Assembly (NCBI GenBank): GCA_030040335.1
Contig: JASHTX010000083.1
Coordinates: 1 to 5,927, forward strand
Direction of reading: 5' to 3'
Source: Microcaldota archaeon
Lineage (GTDB): Archaea > Micrarchaeota > Micrarchaeia > Micrarchaeales > CABMGC01
Length of the DNA stretch: 5,927 bases
A model generated the notes under the pieces. The model was given only the letters and a program-made list of their open reading frames with translations. It made no database searches and was not told the DNA's origin. A program made the position numbers and the translations under genes. The first letter of the stretch is position 1; every line of letters starts with the position of its first letter. This document shows positions 1-5,301 of the stretch, in pieces.

Positions 1-546
1 TCTCTTGAAGGAGATGTTGATTGCTGCGTTGTGCATCTCTGCAGCCATGGATGACATCGCATCCTCTGCAAAGATCTGGTTGAAGCCATACTCGTATGCA
101 AACCTCCCGGTGCTCTCCACTCCGTGGTTCGTGGATATTCCGCAGAGGACGATGGTCTTGATGCCCCTCCTGCGCAGCTGCAGCTCCAGGTCCGTGCCGT
201 AGAAGGCGCCCCACTGCTTCTTCGTTATTATTATGTCCGAGTCCTTTGGTCCCAGTTCAGGAACAATGTCTGCCCAGTCCTTCTGCGGCGTGCTGCTGCC
301 GCTCCAGGTCTCATCCGTTATTACCGAGAGCCTTTCCGGGCCCGATGCCACGACATGCACCAGGAAGACTGGCATGTTGTTCTTTCTGAATGCGTCTGCA
401 AGCTTGGCTGCGTTCTGTATCACCGCGCCTGCGCTATAAGGGCCTAGCTGTCTGTCCATTGCTGCAATGCCCTTCTGAAGGTCTATGACGACCAACGCTG
501 TGGTCTTCTTGTCTATGTTCAGATCCCCCATATCATCATAATTCAT
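1..546 (-). CDS. Isochorismatase-fold hydrolase, YecD-like, nucleophile Cys replaced by Gly (3' end cut by window)
   Basis: The 182 visible residues carry the cysteine-hydrolase/isochorismatase fold: strand 1 with VVIDLQKG (acidic D22), the middle lysine in IITKKQWGAFYGTDL (about K109), and the signature CGISTNHGVEST at 135-146. In amidases of this fold, such as nicotinamidase, the residue before VEST is the nucleophilic Cys. Here it is G142, as in the E. coli YecD-type branch and in true isochorismatases, so thiol amidase chemistry is unlikely and the substrate is unknown. YecD-like proteins run to about 190 residues, so I infer that only a short C-terminal tail is missing beyond position 1. 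The start is ATG at 546, because an in-frame TAA lies three codons upstream; an ATG six codons in is the alternative. No clear Shine-Dalgarno sequence precedes it. It is divergent from the HPP gene across 80 bp. The protein is probably cytosolic; no signal peptide is visible. Confidence 0.9.
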   Translation of the reverse strand, partial: MNYDDMGDLNIDKKTTALVVIDLQKGIAAMDRQLGPYSAGAVIQNAAKLADAFRKNNMPVFLVHVVASGPERLSVITDETWSGSSTPQKDWADIVPELGPKDSDIIITKKQWGAFYGTDLELQLRRRGIKTIVLCGISTNHGVESTGRFAYEYGFNQIFAEDAMSSMAAEMHNAAINISFKR

Positions 547-595
547 AGCCGGTTAAAGTTATTACCTCTTTCTGTATCTGCCGATTCCTCCAACT

Positions 596-608
596 GATAT
601 ATATTTTT
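596..608 (+). promoter_or_regulatory. TATA box for the HPP-family gene
   Basis: GATATATATTTTT is centred about 26 nt before the ATG at 627. This is the archaeal spacing at which transcription would begin on the start codon, so the mRNA is probably leaderless. The box is nearly self-complementary and lies in the divergent gap, so it could also fire toward the minus-strand hydrolase gene at 546, which has no clear TATA box of its own. That second role is inference. Confidence 0.6.
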
Positions 609-626
609 CCGTGCAAAGGGAATTCT

Positions 627-1148
627 ATGAAATTTGCGGAGAAGTTCGATCACGCGCTTTACAAACGACTGAGGCACAAGCGCAACAGGAAGCACATACT
701 TCTGCCCACGATTATCACGACCCTTTCTCTGCTCTTTCTGATCTTTGTTCTCGAGACTCTCAATGTTGGCCTGAGGAAGGACATAGGCTACTCTGCGATA
801 ATATTCACTTCGTTTGCTGGCAGCGCCTTCATAATGTTCATGATGCCCTATTCGCATGCGTCTAATATACGCAGGATGATAAAGGCATATGTGATTGCGG
901 GCATATTCGGCGAATTGGGTTATCTTCTGACAGGTGTGATTGGCTTCTATGCCGCTTCTGCGTTGACCCTCTTCTTCGTTGCACTCCTGCTCTTCGAAAC
1001 TGACAGTGCACATCCGCCCGCAATGGGCATAGCCTTTGCTTTCGTCATCTTTCAGGTCAACTTCACTGGACTTTTCGTGGTCGTTGTAGGCGTTACCATA
1101 CTGGTGCTGATAAAAGTTGCGCTCGAGAAGCTCGGAATAAACCCGTAG
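627..1148 (+). CDS. HPP-family integral membrane protein
   Basis: This 173-residue protein has a basic N-terminus (residues 11-23, rich in Arg, Lys and His) followed by about five hydrophobic segments, near 24-43, 55-73, 86-105, 107-124 and 146-165. The family-defining His-Pro-Pro motif is at 129-131 in DSAHPPAMGIA, between segments 4 and 5, and the FTSFAGSAF stretch at 60-68 matches the conserved Ser/Gly-rich part of HPP proteins. Plant chloroplast members have been linked to nitrite transport, but the function of archaeal members is not settled, so I assign no substrate. The length is normal for a stand-alone HPP domain. The start codon sits about 26 nt after a TATA box. The gene ends 5 nt from the convergent channel gene, leaving no room for separate terminators between them. 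Confidence 0.88.
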   Translation: MKFAEKFDHALYKRLRHKRNRKHILLPTIITTLSLLFLIFVLETLNVGLRKDIGYSAIIFTSFAGSAFIMFMMPYSHASNIRRMIKAYVIAGIFGELGYLLTGVIGFYAASALTLFFVALLLFETDSAHPPAMGIAFAFVIFQVNFTGLFVVVVGVTILVLIKVALEKLGINP

Positions 1149-1153
1149 TCTGG

Positions 1154-2227
1154 CTAAACCGCCTTGGCTTCCTTCTCGAGTTCCTCCAGGTTGCTCTGGT
1201 CGCCCAGTACAAGCAGCGTGTCGTTCTGCTTGATCCTGAAATCCTTTGTGAATACGTTGTTGACCACAGAGTCGCCTCTCACGACTCCTATGACCGTCGC
1301 ATACTTCGAGACTTCTTCCAGGTGCTTCCCTATCAGTGGCGATGTCCTGAAGATCGAGAACTGGGCTATCTCCTTTGTGCCCAGCTTCTCCGAGAATACC
1401 ACTCCAACCAGGTCTTTGGTTATCGCTGACAGCGCAAGAAGGTGTCCTACAGTTACGGACGCCGGAATCACAACGTCTGCACCTGCAGTCTTTGCGGTCT
1501 CTATGAGCAGAGTGTCGTGTACTACGGTTATTATCTTGATGTCAGAGCGCAATTTCCTTGCACTGAGTATGACAAGCATGTTGTCTGGGTCATTATGGTG
1601 CGCGACCACGATCAGCGATGCGCGGTCTATGCCCGCTTCCTTGAGCATCGCTATGGGGCGCGTGTTCCCTGGCTCATAGACTGTGAGTATGTTCTTCGAG
1701 AGCAGGTCGTTATAGACGTTGTTGTCGTTTGTTATGATCACGTAGTCGATGCCCAGCTCGTCAAACTTCTCCACAACATACCTTCCCAGGTGCGTGTAGC
1801 CGAAGACTATCGCGTGGTTCTTGAGCTTGGATATGAGTCTCTTCTTTGCCTGCCCCCTGGCGAGTGCCGTGTCCACGGCCACGTTCACAGTGCTCTGGAC
1901 TATGGACGCTCCTGCGCCTACAGAGACTATTATCATGATTATCAGGAGTATTGCCTCATTTGTATTCCCGTTGGCTACGAAAACGTTGTTTGGCACGTAG
2001 AGCCCTATGGTTGTGATGGTTGAGACCGATGCCAGCAAGGCGCTTATTGGCGTGAGGCCGTTATAGTGGGAAAAAATTGCTGCACCGAGGATGAACATCG
2101 ACACGAGCACTATCAGCTGCCTATATACTGCTTTTAGGAAGATTATCGGCCCGTAGAGCGCCTCGTAGAAGAGAAATCCTATCTTCCTGCTTTCTCTGCG
2201 GAACTTCGCTTTCCTGGCTTTGGTCAA
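1154..2227 (-). CDS. Two-helix potassium-channel-like protein with RCK (TrkA-N/TrkA-C) domains and atypical selectivity filter
   Basis: This 357-residue protein has the MthK/Kch layout. It starts with a basic cytosolic N-terminus (1-30), TM1 (about 36-55) and a pore helix (about 59-72). The filter region and TM2 (about 91-115) follow, then a Rossmann RCK-N domain (about 137-250) and an RCK-C domain (about 285-342). Such proteins pass K+ and are gated by ligands on the RCK ring. Two key motifs deviate. The filter reads TTIGLY (72-77) where TVGYG is usual, and the nucleotide loop reads GYTHLG (143-148) where GxGxxG is usual. Channel activity and selectivity are therefore uncertain, although the fold is clear. 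The proposed start is a TTG at 2227. An in-frame CTG at 2254 is possible, and no convincing Shine-Dalgarno sequence separates them. The gene lies 83 nt downstream of the 161-residue membrane protein gene, with its own TATA box. Confidence 0.87.
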   Translation of the reverse strand: MTKARKAKFRRESRKIGFLFYEALYGPIIFLKAVYRQLIVLVSMFILGAAIFSHYNGLTPISALLASVSTITTIGLYVPNNVFVANGNTNEAILLIIMIIVSVGAGASIVQSTVNVAVDTALARGQAKKRLISKLKNHAIVFGYTHLGRYVVEKFDELGIDYVIITNDNNVYNDLLSKNILTVYEPGNTRPIAMLKEAGIDRASLIVVAHHNDPDNMLVILSARKLRSDIKIITVVHDTLLIETAKTAGADVVIPASVTVGHLLALSAITKDLVGVVFSEKLGTKEIAQFSIFRTSPLIGKHLEEVSKYATVIGVVRGDSVVNNVFTKDFRIKQNDTLLVLGDQSNLEELEKEAKAV

Positions 2228-2285
2228 AATCGCATCTGAAGAATTATCTTTCAGGCTACCCCCTGTAGATCTATTTCTGCAGAAG

Positions 2286-2296
2286 ATTTATTAAAA
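2286..2296 (-). promoter_or_regulatory. TATA-like box for the channel gene
   Basis: Read on the minus strand, TTTTAATAAAT lies between the stop of the upstream membrane-protein gene and the channel gene. Archaeal spacing puts transcription start near 2265, which gives a leader of about 38 nt to the TTG at 2227. The T-rich stretch could also help end the upstream transcript. The assignment rests on position and composition only. Confidence 0.45.
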
Positions 2297-2310
2297 CACA
2301 ATGATGCGGC

Positions 2311-2796
2311 TTACTTTTTTACCGCAAAGCTCCTGTAAATTCTTCTGTACTGGACGAACACAGTCACAACGAAGACTATAACCAGCACCAATATCTCCAG
2401 TAGTGTAGGCTGGCCGTTCTGTTGAAGTATGCTTGTTGAGAGAATGAGGTAGAGCACCGACAGGTAAAGCGAAGCAAGCGCATGGACTGTGAATACCCTG
2501 TTTATCACCATCCCTGCAGTCTTGGGGTTCTTTTGTATTCCAAGTCTATAGGCGAAGGCCGGCAGGTTCACCAAGTAAGGGTACCTCTCCAGCAGTGTGT
2601 ACCTGAAGCGGAGCACCACCAGAAGGATTGCAAATATAGTGAGGAATATGCCAGGTATGATCAACAGGCTTGGCTTGCTTCCATCGTAGGCATAGGCAAA
2701 GGAGAGCGTGGCGATGATATTGATTATGAACGCAACGACTATGATCGCCCTTGCGCCGCTCGACAGCGGGTAGTGCGTTACCTTCATCTTCTGCAT
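2311..2796 (-). CDS. Small four-helix integral membrane protein, unknown function
   Basis: This 161-residue protein has hydrophobic segments near 16-36, 43-63, 103-122 and 131-149, with short polar ends. The loop between TM2 and TM3 carries RYPYLVNLPAFAYRLG (71-86), reminiscent of the loop in DUF1648/SdpI-like membrane proteins. That resemblance is from memory and weak, so I do not name a family. A cluster of basic residues (Y150, R151, R152, R155, K160, K161) ends the protein and suggests a cytosolic C-terminus. The start is ATG at 2796, about 23-24 nt downstream of a good TATA box, which fits a leaderless message; a second ATG three codons in is possible. It lies upstream of the RCK channel gene on the same strand, so a joint membrane role is conceivable but not shown. 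Confidence 0.8.
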   Translation of the reverse strand: MQKMKVTHYPLSSGARAIIVVAFIINIIATLSFAYAYDGSKPSLLIIPGIFLTIFAILLVVLRFRYTLLERYPYLVNLPAFAYRLGIQKNPKTAGMVINRVFTVHALASLYLSVLYLILSTSILQQNGQPTLLEILVLVIVFVVTVFVQYRRIYRSFAVKK

Positions 2797-2812
2797 GATT
2801 TAGCTTTATTCC

Positions 2813-2825
2813 GAATTTATAAAAA
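2813..2825 (-). promoter_or_regulatory. TATA box for the four-helix membrane protein gene
   Basis: On the minus strand TTTTTATAAATTC is centred about 23-24 nt before the ATG at 2796. This is one of the clearest TATA boxes in the window and supports a leaderless transcript. Confidence 0.65.
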
Positions 2826-2863
2826 CCCATTGTAATCTTGGTCAGCTTACGCTGCCCACTTTC

Positions 2864-2872
2864 CTTTTAATG
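2864..2872 (+). promoter_or_regulatory. Weak TATA-like box before the 81-residue gene
   Basis: CTTTTAATG is centred about 26 nt before the ATG at 2894, which would give a leaderless start. A purine-rich CAGGAG at 2876-2881, 12 nt before the same ATG, would lie outside such a transcript. Either the box or the Shine-Dalgarno reading is therefore wrong. The box itself is a poor match. Confidence 0.35.
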
Positions 2873-2893
2873 CTTCAGGAGTAAACTAGGCTT

Positions 2894-3139
2894 ATGACAG
2901 TTGCCAAAGAAGTCGTGCATTTTGTACGCGATCTTCCCAAATTAGTGGACCAAGCAAAAACCAATACTTTCGGAAGACATGCCGAGCCAGAGCGAAAGGA
3001 AAGACTGCCTCCTAAAGAGGGGGAAAGATTCCACCTGTTGCGTGAAGCCCTTCGTTTTATTGGAGACGCCCCTTACATTCTCGAACAGGCAAAGATTGAT
3101 ACATACGGACTGGATTCAAAGTCTAAGAGAAAAGATTAG
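2894..3139 (+). CDS. Small charged protein with an internal duplication, unknown function
   Basis: This 81-residue soluble protein has no membrane segment, no cysteine and many Lys, Arg, Glu and Asp residues. It is built from two copies of a 22-residue unit at 6-27 and 51-72, sharing E, F, D, P, Q, A, K, T and G at matching places (9 of 22 identical plus several conservative changes). Each unit is a hydrophobic helix-like stretch followed by DQAK or EQAK and then T(F/Y)G, and each is followed by a basic, charged linker or tail. I recognise no family. The ATG at 2894 has CAGGAG 12 nt upstream and a weak TATA box at 2864. It is divergent from the four-helix membrane gene and convergent with the ATPase. 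The duplication suggests a two-site adaptor or binding protein, but that is inference. Confidence 0.65.
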   Translation: MTVAKEVVHFVRDLPKLVDQAKTNTFGRHAEPERKERLPPKEGERFHLLREALRFIGDAPYILEQAKIDTYGLDSKSKRKD

Positions 3140-3223
3140 GGTTTTTTGACCCATGGCAAGAAGCCCCAGGAGTGCTTTCTCACTTTCGTCCATGTCCCTA
3201 CCATTTCCATTTGGTTTGTTCAT
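3116..3223 (-). CDS. Possible 35-residue ORF just downstream of the ATPase
   Basis: An ATG at 3223, 13 nt after the ATPase stop on the same strand, opens 35 codons ending in TGA at 3116. The reading has protein-like features: a charged start, then ESEKALLGLLAMGQK in the middle. It spans repeat copy A and overlaps, in antisense, the last codons of the 81-residue gene. A near-repeat of the codons for QSEN/ESEK occurs 48 nt apart in frame. Only a weak ribosome site (GTGAGA) precedes it. It may be a translationally coupled small protein or a chance frame, and I lean toward chance. Confidence 0.2.
   Translation of the reverse strand: MNKPNGNGRDMDESEKALLGLLAMGQKTLIFSLRL
3139..3152 (+). terminator. 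Poly-T stop signal after the 81-residue gene
   Basis: GGGTTTTTTGACCC begins at the last base of the TAG stop. Archaeal RNA polymerase ends transcription on T-runs, and six Ts here fit that. GGGT and ACCC can pair into a weak 4-bp stem around the run. Confidence 0.4.
3162..3172 (+). repeat. Repeat copy A, AGCCCCAGGAG
   Basis: This is the first of three exact 11-bp copies in the same orientation. It lies between the 81-residue gene and the ATPase 3' end, 64 nt from the ATPase stop. The seven bases before it (GGCAAGA) also resemble those before copy B (AGCAATT) and copy C (AGTGATA). The full unit may therefore be about 18 bp. Confidence 0.6.
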
Positions 3224-3236
3224 ATTCTCACTTTGC

Positions 3237-4496
3237 TCATTGTAACATGAACTTCCATGCAGATATTAATTTTATCCTGCCCATACCAACTCTTGCTTCA
3301 CGCTCATCTTTTTTCGTCACCATAGTCGCCTCACCCACCTTAAACTTCCTCATGAACTCTACCAATACTTTAAAATCCTCAGGGCCTATTAATTCTTGAT
3401 ATTTGACTTCAATAGGCTCGCCTTCACGGACGGCATCAATCTCTCCGCTGTTCTTCCAGAAATACACCGCGTTTATCTTGTTTATTACCGCGGTCTCAAC
3501 CATCCTGCCAATGAAGCCGGTTTCTACGTTCTGCTTATAAAGATGCGTTATTGCGTTATCTGACGGGTAGGCTCTCTTCTTCTTTCTCAGCTGTGCCATG
3601 CTGCCTTTCCGATAATTTCCCAAAAGTCTTATCAGAAAGCTCTCCCGCAAGTAGTCAAAATAGCTCTTTATCACTCTTCTGTCCTTGCCGAACTGTCTGC
3701 TAAGAGACTGATAGTCTACATACATGCCTGGGTTGGTTGCAACCAACTCAAGAATCGTCCTCAGGAAATCAGGGTCATCGATGTTAAAGAGTTTTGGTAT
3801 GTCTTTGTAAACTATCTTGTCCACCACAAGTGCCTTTATGTATTCAACAAACTCCCTGTCGCTCTTGAGCGAGAAGGTTTCCGGAAAGCCCCCATACTCT
3901 ATGAACTTATCAAAAAGCGGCCTGACCTTGGTCTCGTACTTCAGCTCACCCTTGCCTACTCCGTTAAACCTGAGATATTCAGGGAACGTGAATGCGCTCA
4001 AAACGAATTCAAATATTCTTCCGGCAAGAGTTTCCTTAGATCTCTTCCTGACGAACAGTGATTCGGAGCCGCTTATCACAAATTTCAGTTTTGGATAGAG
4101 ATCATAGTACTTCTTTACTTCATTTTCCCAATTGTCGCACTTTTGTACCTCATCAAGGAAGATGTAAACTCTCTTTTCCCTAAAATCTTTTTTTTGGAAC
4201 TCTCTGAATGTATCCAAAACGTCATCGAGCTTGGCTTGCGTTTCATCAAATGAGAAGAACAGGATGTCCGTGGCATTCGTGCCGCTATCCAGCAGGTCGC
4301 TTATAAGTTGGTACATTATAGTTGACTTGCCGACCCTCCTGAGGCCCGTTAGCGAGACTATAAACCGGTTCCCCAGGCTTGCTTTTATGCTGCCGTATAC
4401 GTCACGCCTGAACGGCAGCGCCAACTCAGGGTCCACCTTCTTCATTACCCACCAATGATTGAACTCCTCTAGTCTTCTGCTCTCCATTTCATTCAT
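3237..4496 (-). CDS. AAA_14/DUF4143-family P-loop ATPase with C-terminal PD-(D/E)XK-like domain
   Basis: From the ATG at 4496 the protein has 419 residues, a normal family length. The N-terminal AAA_14 domain has Walker A GLRRVGKST (51-59), Walker B VYIFLDE (110-116, D115/E116) and a sensor strand ending ISGS (141-144). LSAFTFPEYLRF (166-177) and GGFPE (202-206) are typical of the family. A winged-helix-like stretch follows (about 246-292). The DUF4143-type C-terminus carries E334, D354 in GEIDAV and E363/K365 in PIEVK, matching a PD-(D/E)XK nuclease-fold signature. Members are common, multicopy and patchily spread in archaea, with no settled role. The reading frame is open upstream to a TTG at 4583. 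I choose 4496 because a TATA box lies 25 nt before it and the extra 29 codons cross that box and the operator-like repeats. The gene is bracketed by repeat copies A and B. Confidence 0.9.
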   Translation of the reverse strand: MNEMESRRLEEFNHWWVMKKVDPELALPFRRDVYGSIKASLGNRFIVSLTGLRRVGKSTIMYQLISDLLDSGTNATDILFFSFDETQAKLDDVLDTFREFQKKDFREKRVYIFLDEVQKCDNWENEVKKYYDLYPKLKFVISGSESLFVRKRSKETLAGRIFEFVLSAFTFPEYLRFNGVGKGELKYETKVRPLFDKFIEYGGFPETFSLKSDREFVEYIKALVVDKIVYKDIPKLFNIDDPDFLRTILELVATNPGMYVDYQSLSRQFGKDRRVIKSYFDYLRESFLIRLLGNYRKGSMAQLRKKKRAYPSDNAITHLYKQNVETGFIGRMVETAVINKINAVYFWKNSGEIDAVREGEPIEVKYQELIGPEDFKVLVEFMRKFKVGEATMVTKKDEREARVGMGRIKLISAWKFMLQ

Positions 4497-4547
4497 GTAC
4501 ATTATGATGTACATGTTTATAAATATTGTGTACATCAGCATGTACTT
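4495..4547. promoter_or_regulatory. Four GTAC palindromes flanking the ATPase TATA box, candidate operator
   Basis: ATGTACAT occurs exactly at 4495-4502 and 4507-4514, with one-mismatch copies GTGTACAT at 4528-4535 and ATGTACTT at 4540-4547. The GTAC cores start at 4497, 4509, 4530 and 4542, giving spacings of 12, 21 and 12 bp. The TATA box lies in the 21-bp interval. The inner sites cover the TFB-recognition side and the start-site side of the promoter, and the outermost one overlaps the start codon. A dimeric repressor bound here would block TBP/TFB or initiation. I saw no other ATGTACAT in the window. The binding protein is unknown. Confidence 0.6.
4516..4527 (-). promoter_or_regulatory. 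TATA box of the ATPase gene
   Basis: On the minus strand AATATTTATAAA is centred about 25 nt before the ATG at 4496, so the ATPase mRNA is probably leaderless. It sits exactly between the two pairs of GTAC palindromes. Confidence 0.65.
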
Positions 4548-4585
4548 ATTATTTACAATCCACTGCGCCTCTGCTTTAAGCAATT

Positions 4586-4596
4586 AGCCCCAGGAG
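4586..4596 (+). repeat. Repeat copy B, AGCCCCAGGAG
   Basis: This second exact copy lies in the divergent gap between the ATPase and the 179-residue gene. Its CAGGAG end is 12 nt before an ATG at 4609. That ATG opens only 12 codons and stops at 4645, just before the GTG start of the main gene. Together with copy A it brackets the ATPase. Confidence 0.6.
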
Positions 4597-4612
4597 TTCG
4601 TCTACGGAATGC

Positions 4613-4620
4613 ATATAAAG
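4613..4620 (+). promoter_or_regulatory. TATA box for the 179-residue gene
   Basis: ATATAAAG is centred about 34 nt before the GTG at 4650, so transcription would start close to 4640 and give a very short leader. This placement argues against the earlier in-frame TTG at 4635. Confidence 0.5.
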
Positions 4621-4649
4621 TTCAGCGCACAATATTGCGAGGGATAATA

Positions 4650-5189
4650 GTGCCGAATTCTGAGGACAATGAGGGGCGCAGATATGGATTTTTCTCTGTT
4701 GTAACTGAGCCTAACGCTCCGCATTCTGCAAAGTTTAGGATCCAAACACAGAGGTATGGAATGCTCACGCCGGAAATGACCATTACAGTAAACTCGACTG
4801 AAGCAGGAGGCCCTTCTATCTTTGTCGGCTACTTCATCGAACACCAGGTAATTGGCGACGATGAGGCTATAGCAAGAATCGAGCGGGTGAGGTTTAGAGA
4901 TACATTTGCGATAGACCCCACCGATGCCATAAATCTGATAGTCCTCTCTGGCGAAAATCAAGAGGCCGCTTATCAAAGGGCCTTGGAACTACTCACTGGA
5001 TCTGTAAAGAAGGAATTGGGAGACCGCGCGGACTCCAAGAATGGGATTCACAATTTGGAGGCGCTTGCAGATACGCTGCGTGGCCAACAGCATAATCTTC
5101 TGCGCGATCATTTAAATAGAGAACAAGGTATCAGAAGAAAAAGTATATCAACGACAATAGGGGCTGGCAAACACGCCAAAGTGAGATAG
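4650..5189 (+). CDS. Unrecognised soluble protein, beta-rich N-half and helical basic C-half
   Basis: From the GTG at 4650 this is 179 residues without signal peptide or membrane segment. The N-half alternates short hydrophobic strands (about 12-20, 28-35, 42-49 and 57-67), ending in IFVGYFIEHQVIG. The spacing loosely recalls the HAS-barrel found at the N-terminus of HerA-type ATPases, but no signature residue confirms that. The C-half is helical (about 103-124 and 132-157) and ends in a tail rich in Arg and Lys (158-179) that could bind nucleic acid. I chose GTG because GAGGG (4639-4643) sits 6 nt before it as a proper Shine-Dalgarno site; TTG at 4635 would add five residues. The gene is divergent from the ATPase over about 150 bp and flanked by repeat copies B and C, so a shared module with the ATPase is possible but unproven. 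Confidence 0.65.
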   Translation: MPNSEDNEGRRYGFFSVVTEPNAPHSAKFRIQTQRYGMLTPEMTITVNSTEAGGPSIFVGYFIEHQVIGDDEAIARIERVRFRDTFAIDPTDAINLIVLSGENQEAAYQRALELLTGSVKKELGDRADSKNGIHNLEALADTLRGQQHNLLRDHLNREQGIRRKSISTTIGAGKHAKVR

Positions 5190-5279
5190 TTATTCAACCA
5201 TTCTATACATAGTCCGAAGAGTTATGCTTCCAAACTCAATTTCCAAGTGTTTTGCACAGTTTTTGGAGTGTGAGTGATA

Positions 5280-5290
5280 AGCCCCAGGAG
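5280..5290 (+). repeat. Repeat copy C, AGCCCCAGGAG
   Basis: This third exact copy lies 90 nt after the 179-residue gene and 11 nt before the ATG at 5302 that opens the interrupted downstream gene. GCCATGGGT at 5299-5307 is the reverse complement of ACCCATGGC found next to copy A at 3149-3157, on the other side of the repeat. Confidence 0.6.
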
Positions 5291-5301
5291 ACCTGCCTGC
5301 C

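Noticed and set aside
1..11. TCTCTTGAAGG at the left edge resembling CCTCTTGAAGG near 5444
   Set aside because: It is a single short match inside two unrelated coding regions and is expected by chance.
543..1013. 156-codon minus-strand open frame
   Set aside because: It is antisense to the HPP gene and crosses the promoter gap; it has no start signals and no family resemblance.
1442..2023. 193-codon plus-strand open frame
   Set aside because: It lies fully antisense to the RCK-domain coding region; its translation has an odd Tyr/Cys/Val-rich composition and no domain.
3177..3234. TTCTCACTTT repeated at 3177-3186 and 3225-3234
   Set aside because: A 10-mer pair is expected by chance at this length. 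The in-frame 48-nt spacing is noted only as minor support for the small ORF there.
4497..4583. 29-codon N-terminal extension of the ATPase from a TTG at 4583
   Set aside because: It would translate the TATA box and the GTAC palindromes, and its Met/Tyr/Ile-rich residues do not look like an AAA_14 N-terminus.
3162..4596. ATPase as an insertion sequence between copies A and B
   Set aside because: There are no terminal inverted repeats inside the copies and no transposase or integrase. A target-site-duplication reading also does not explain the third copy.
4602..4976. 124-codon minus-strand open frame
   Set aside because: It is antisense to the 179-residue gene, whose frame has a proper ribosome site and TATA box.
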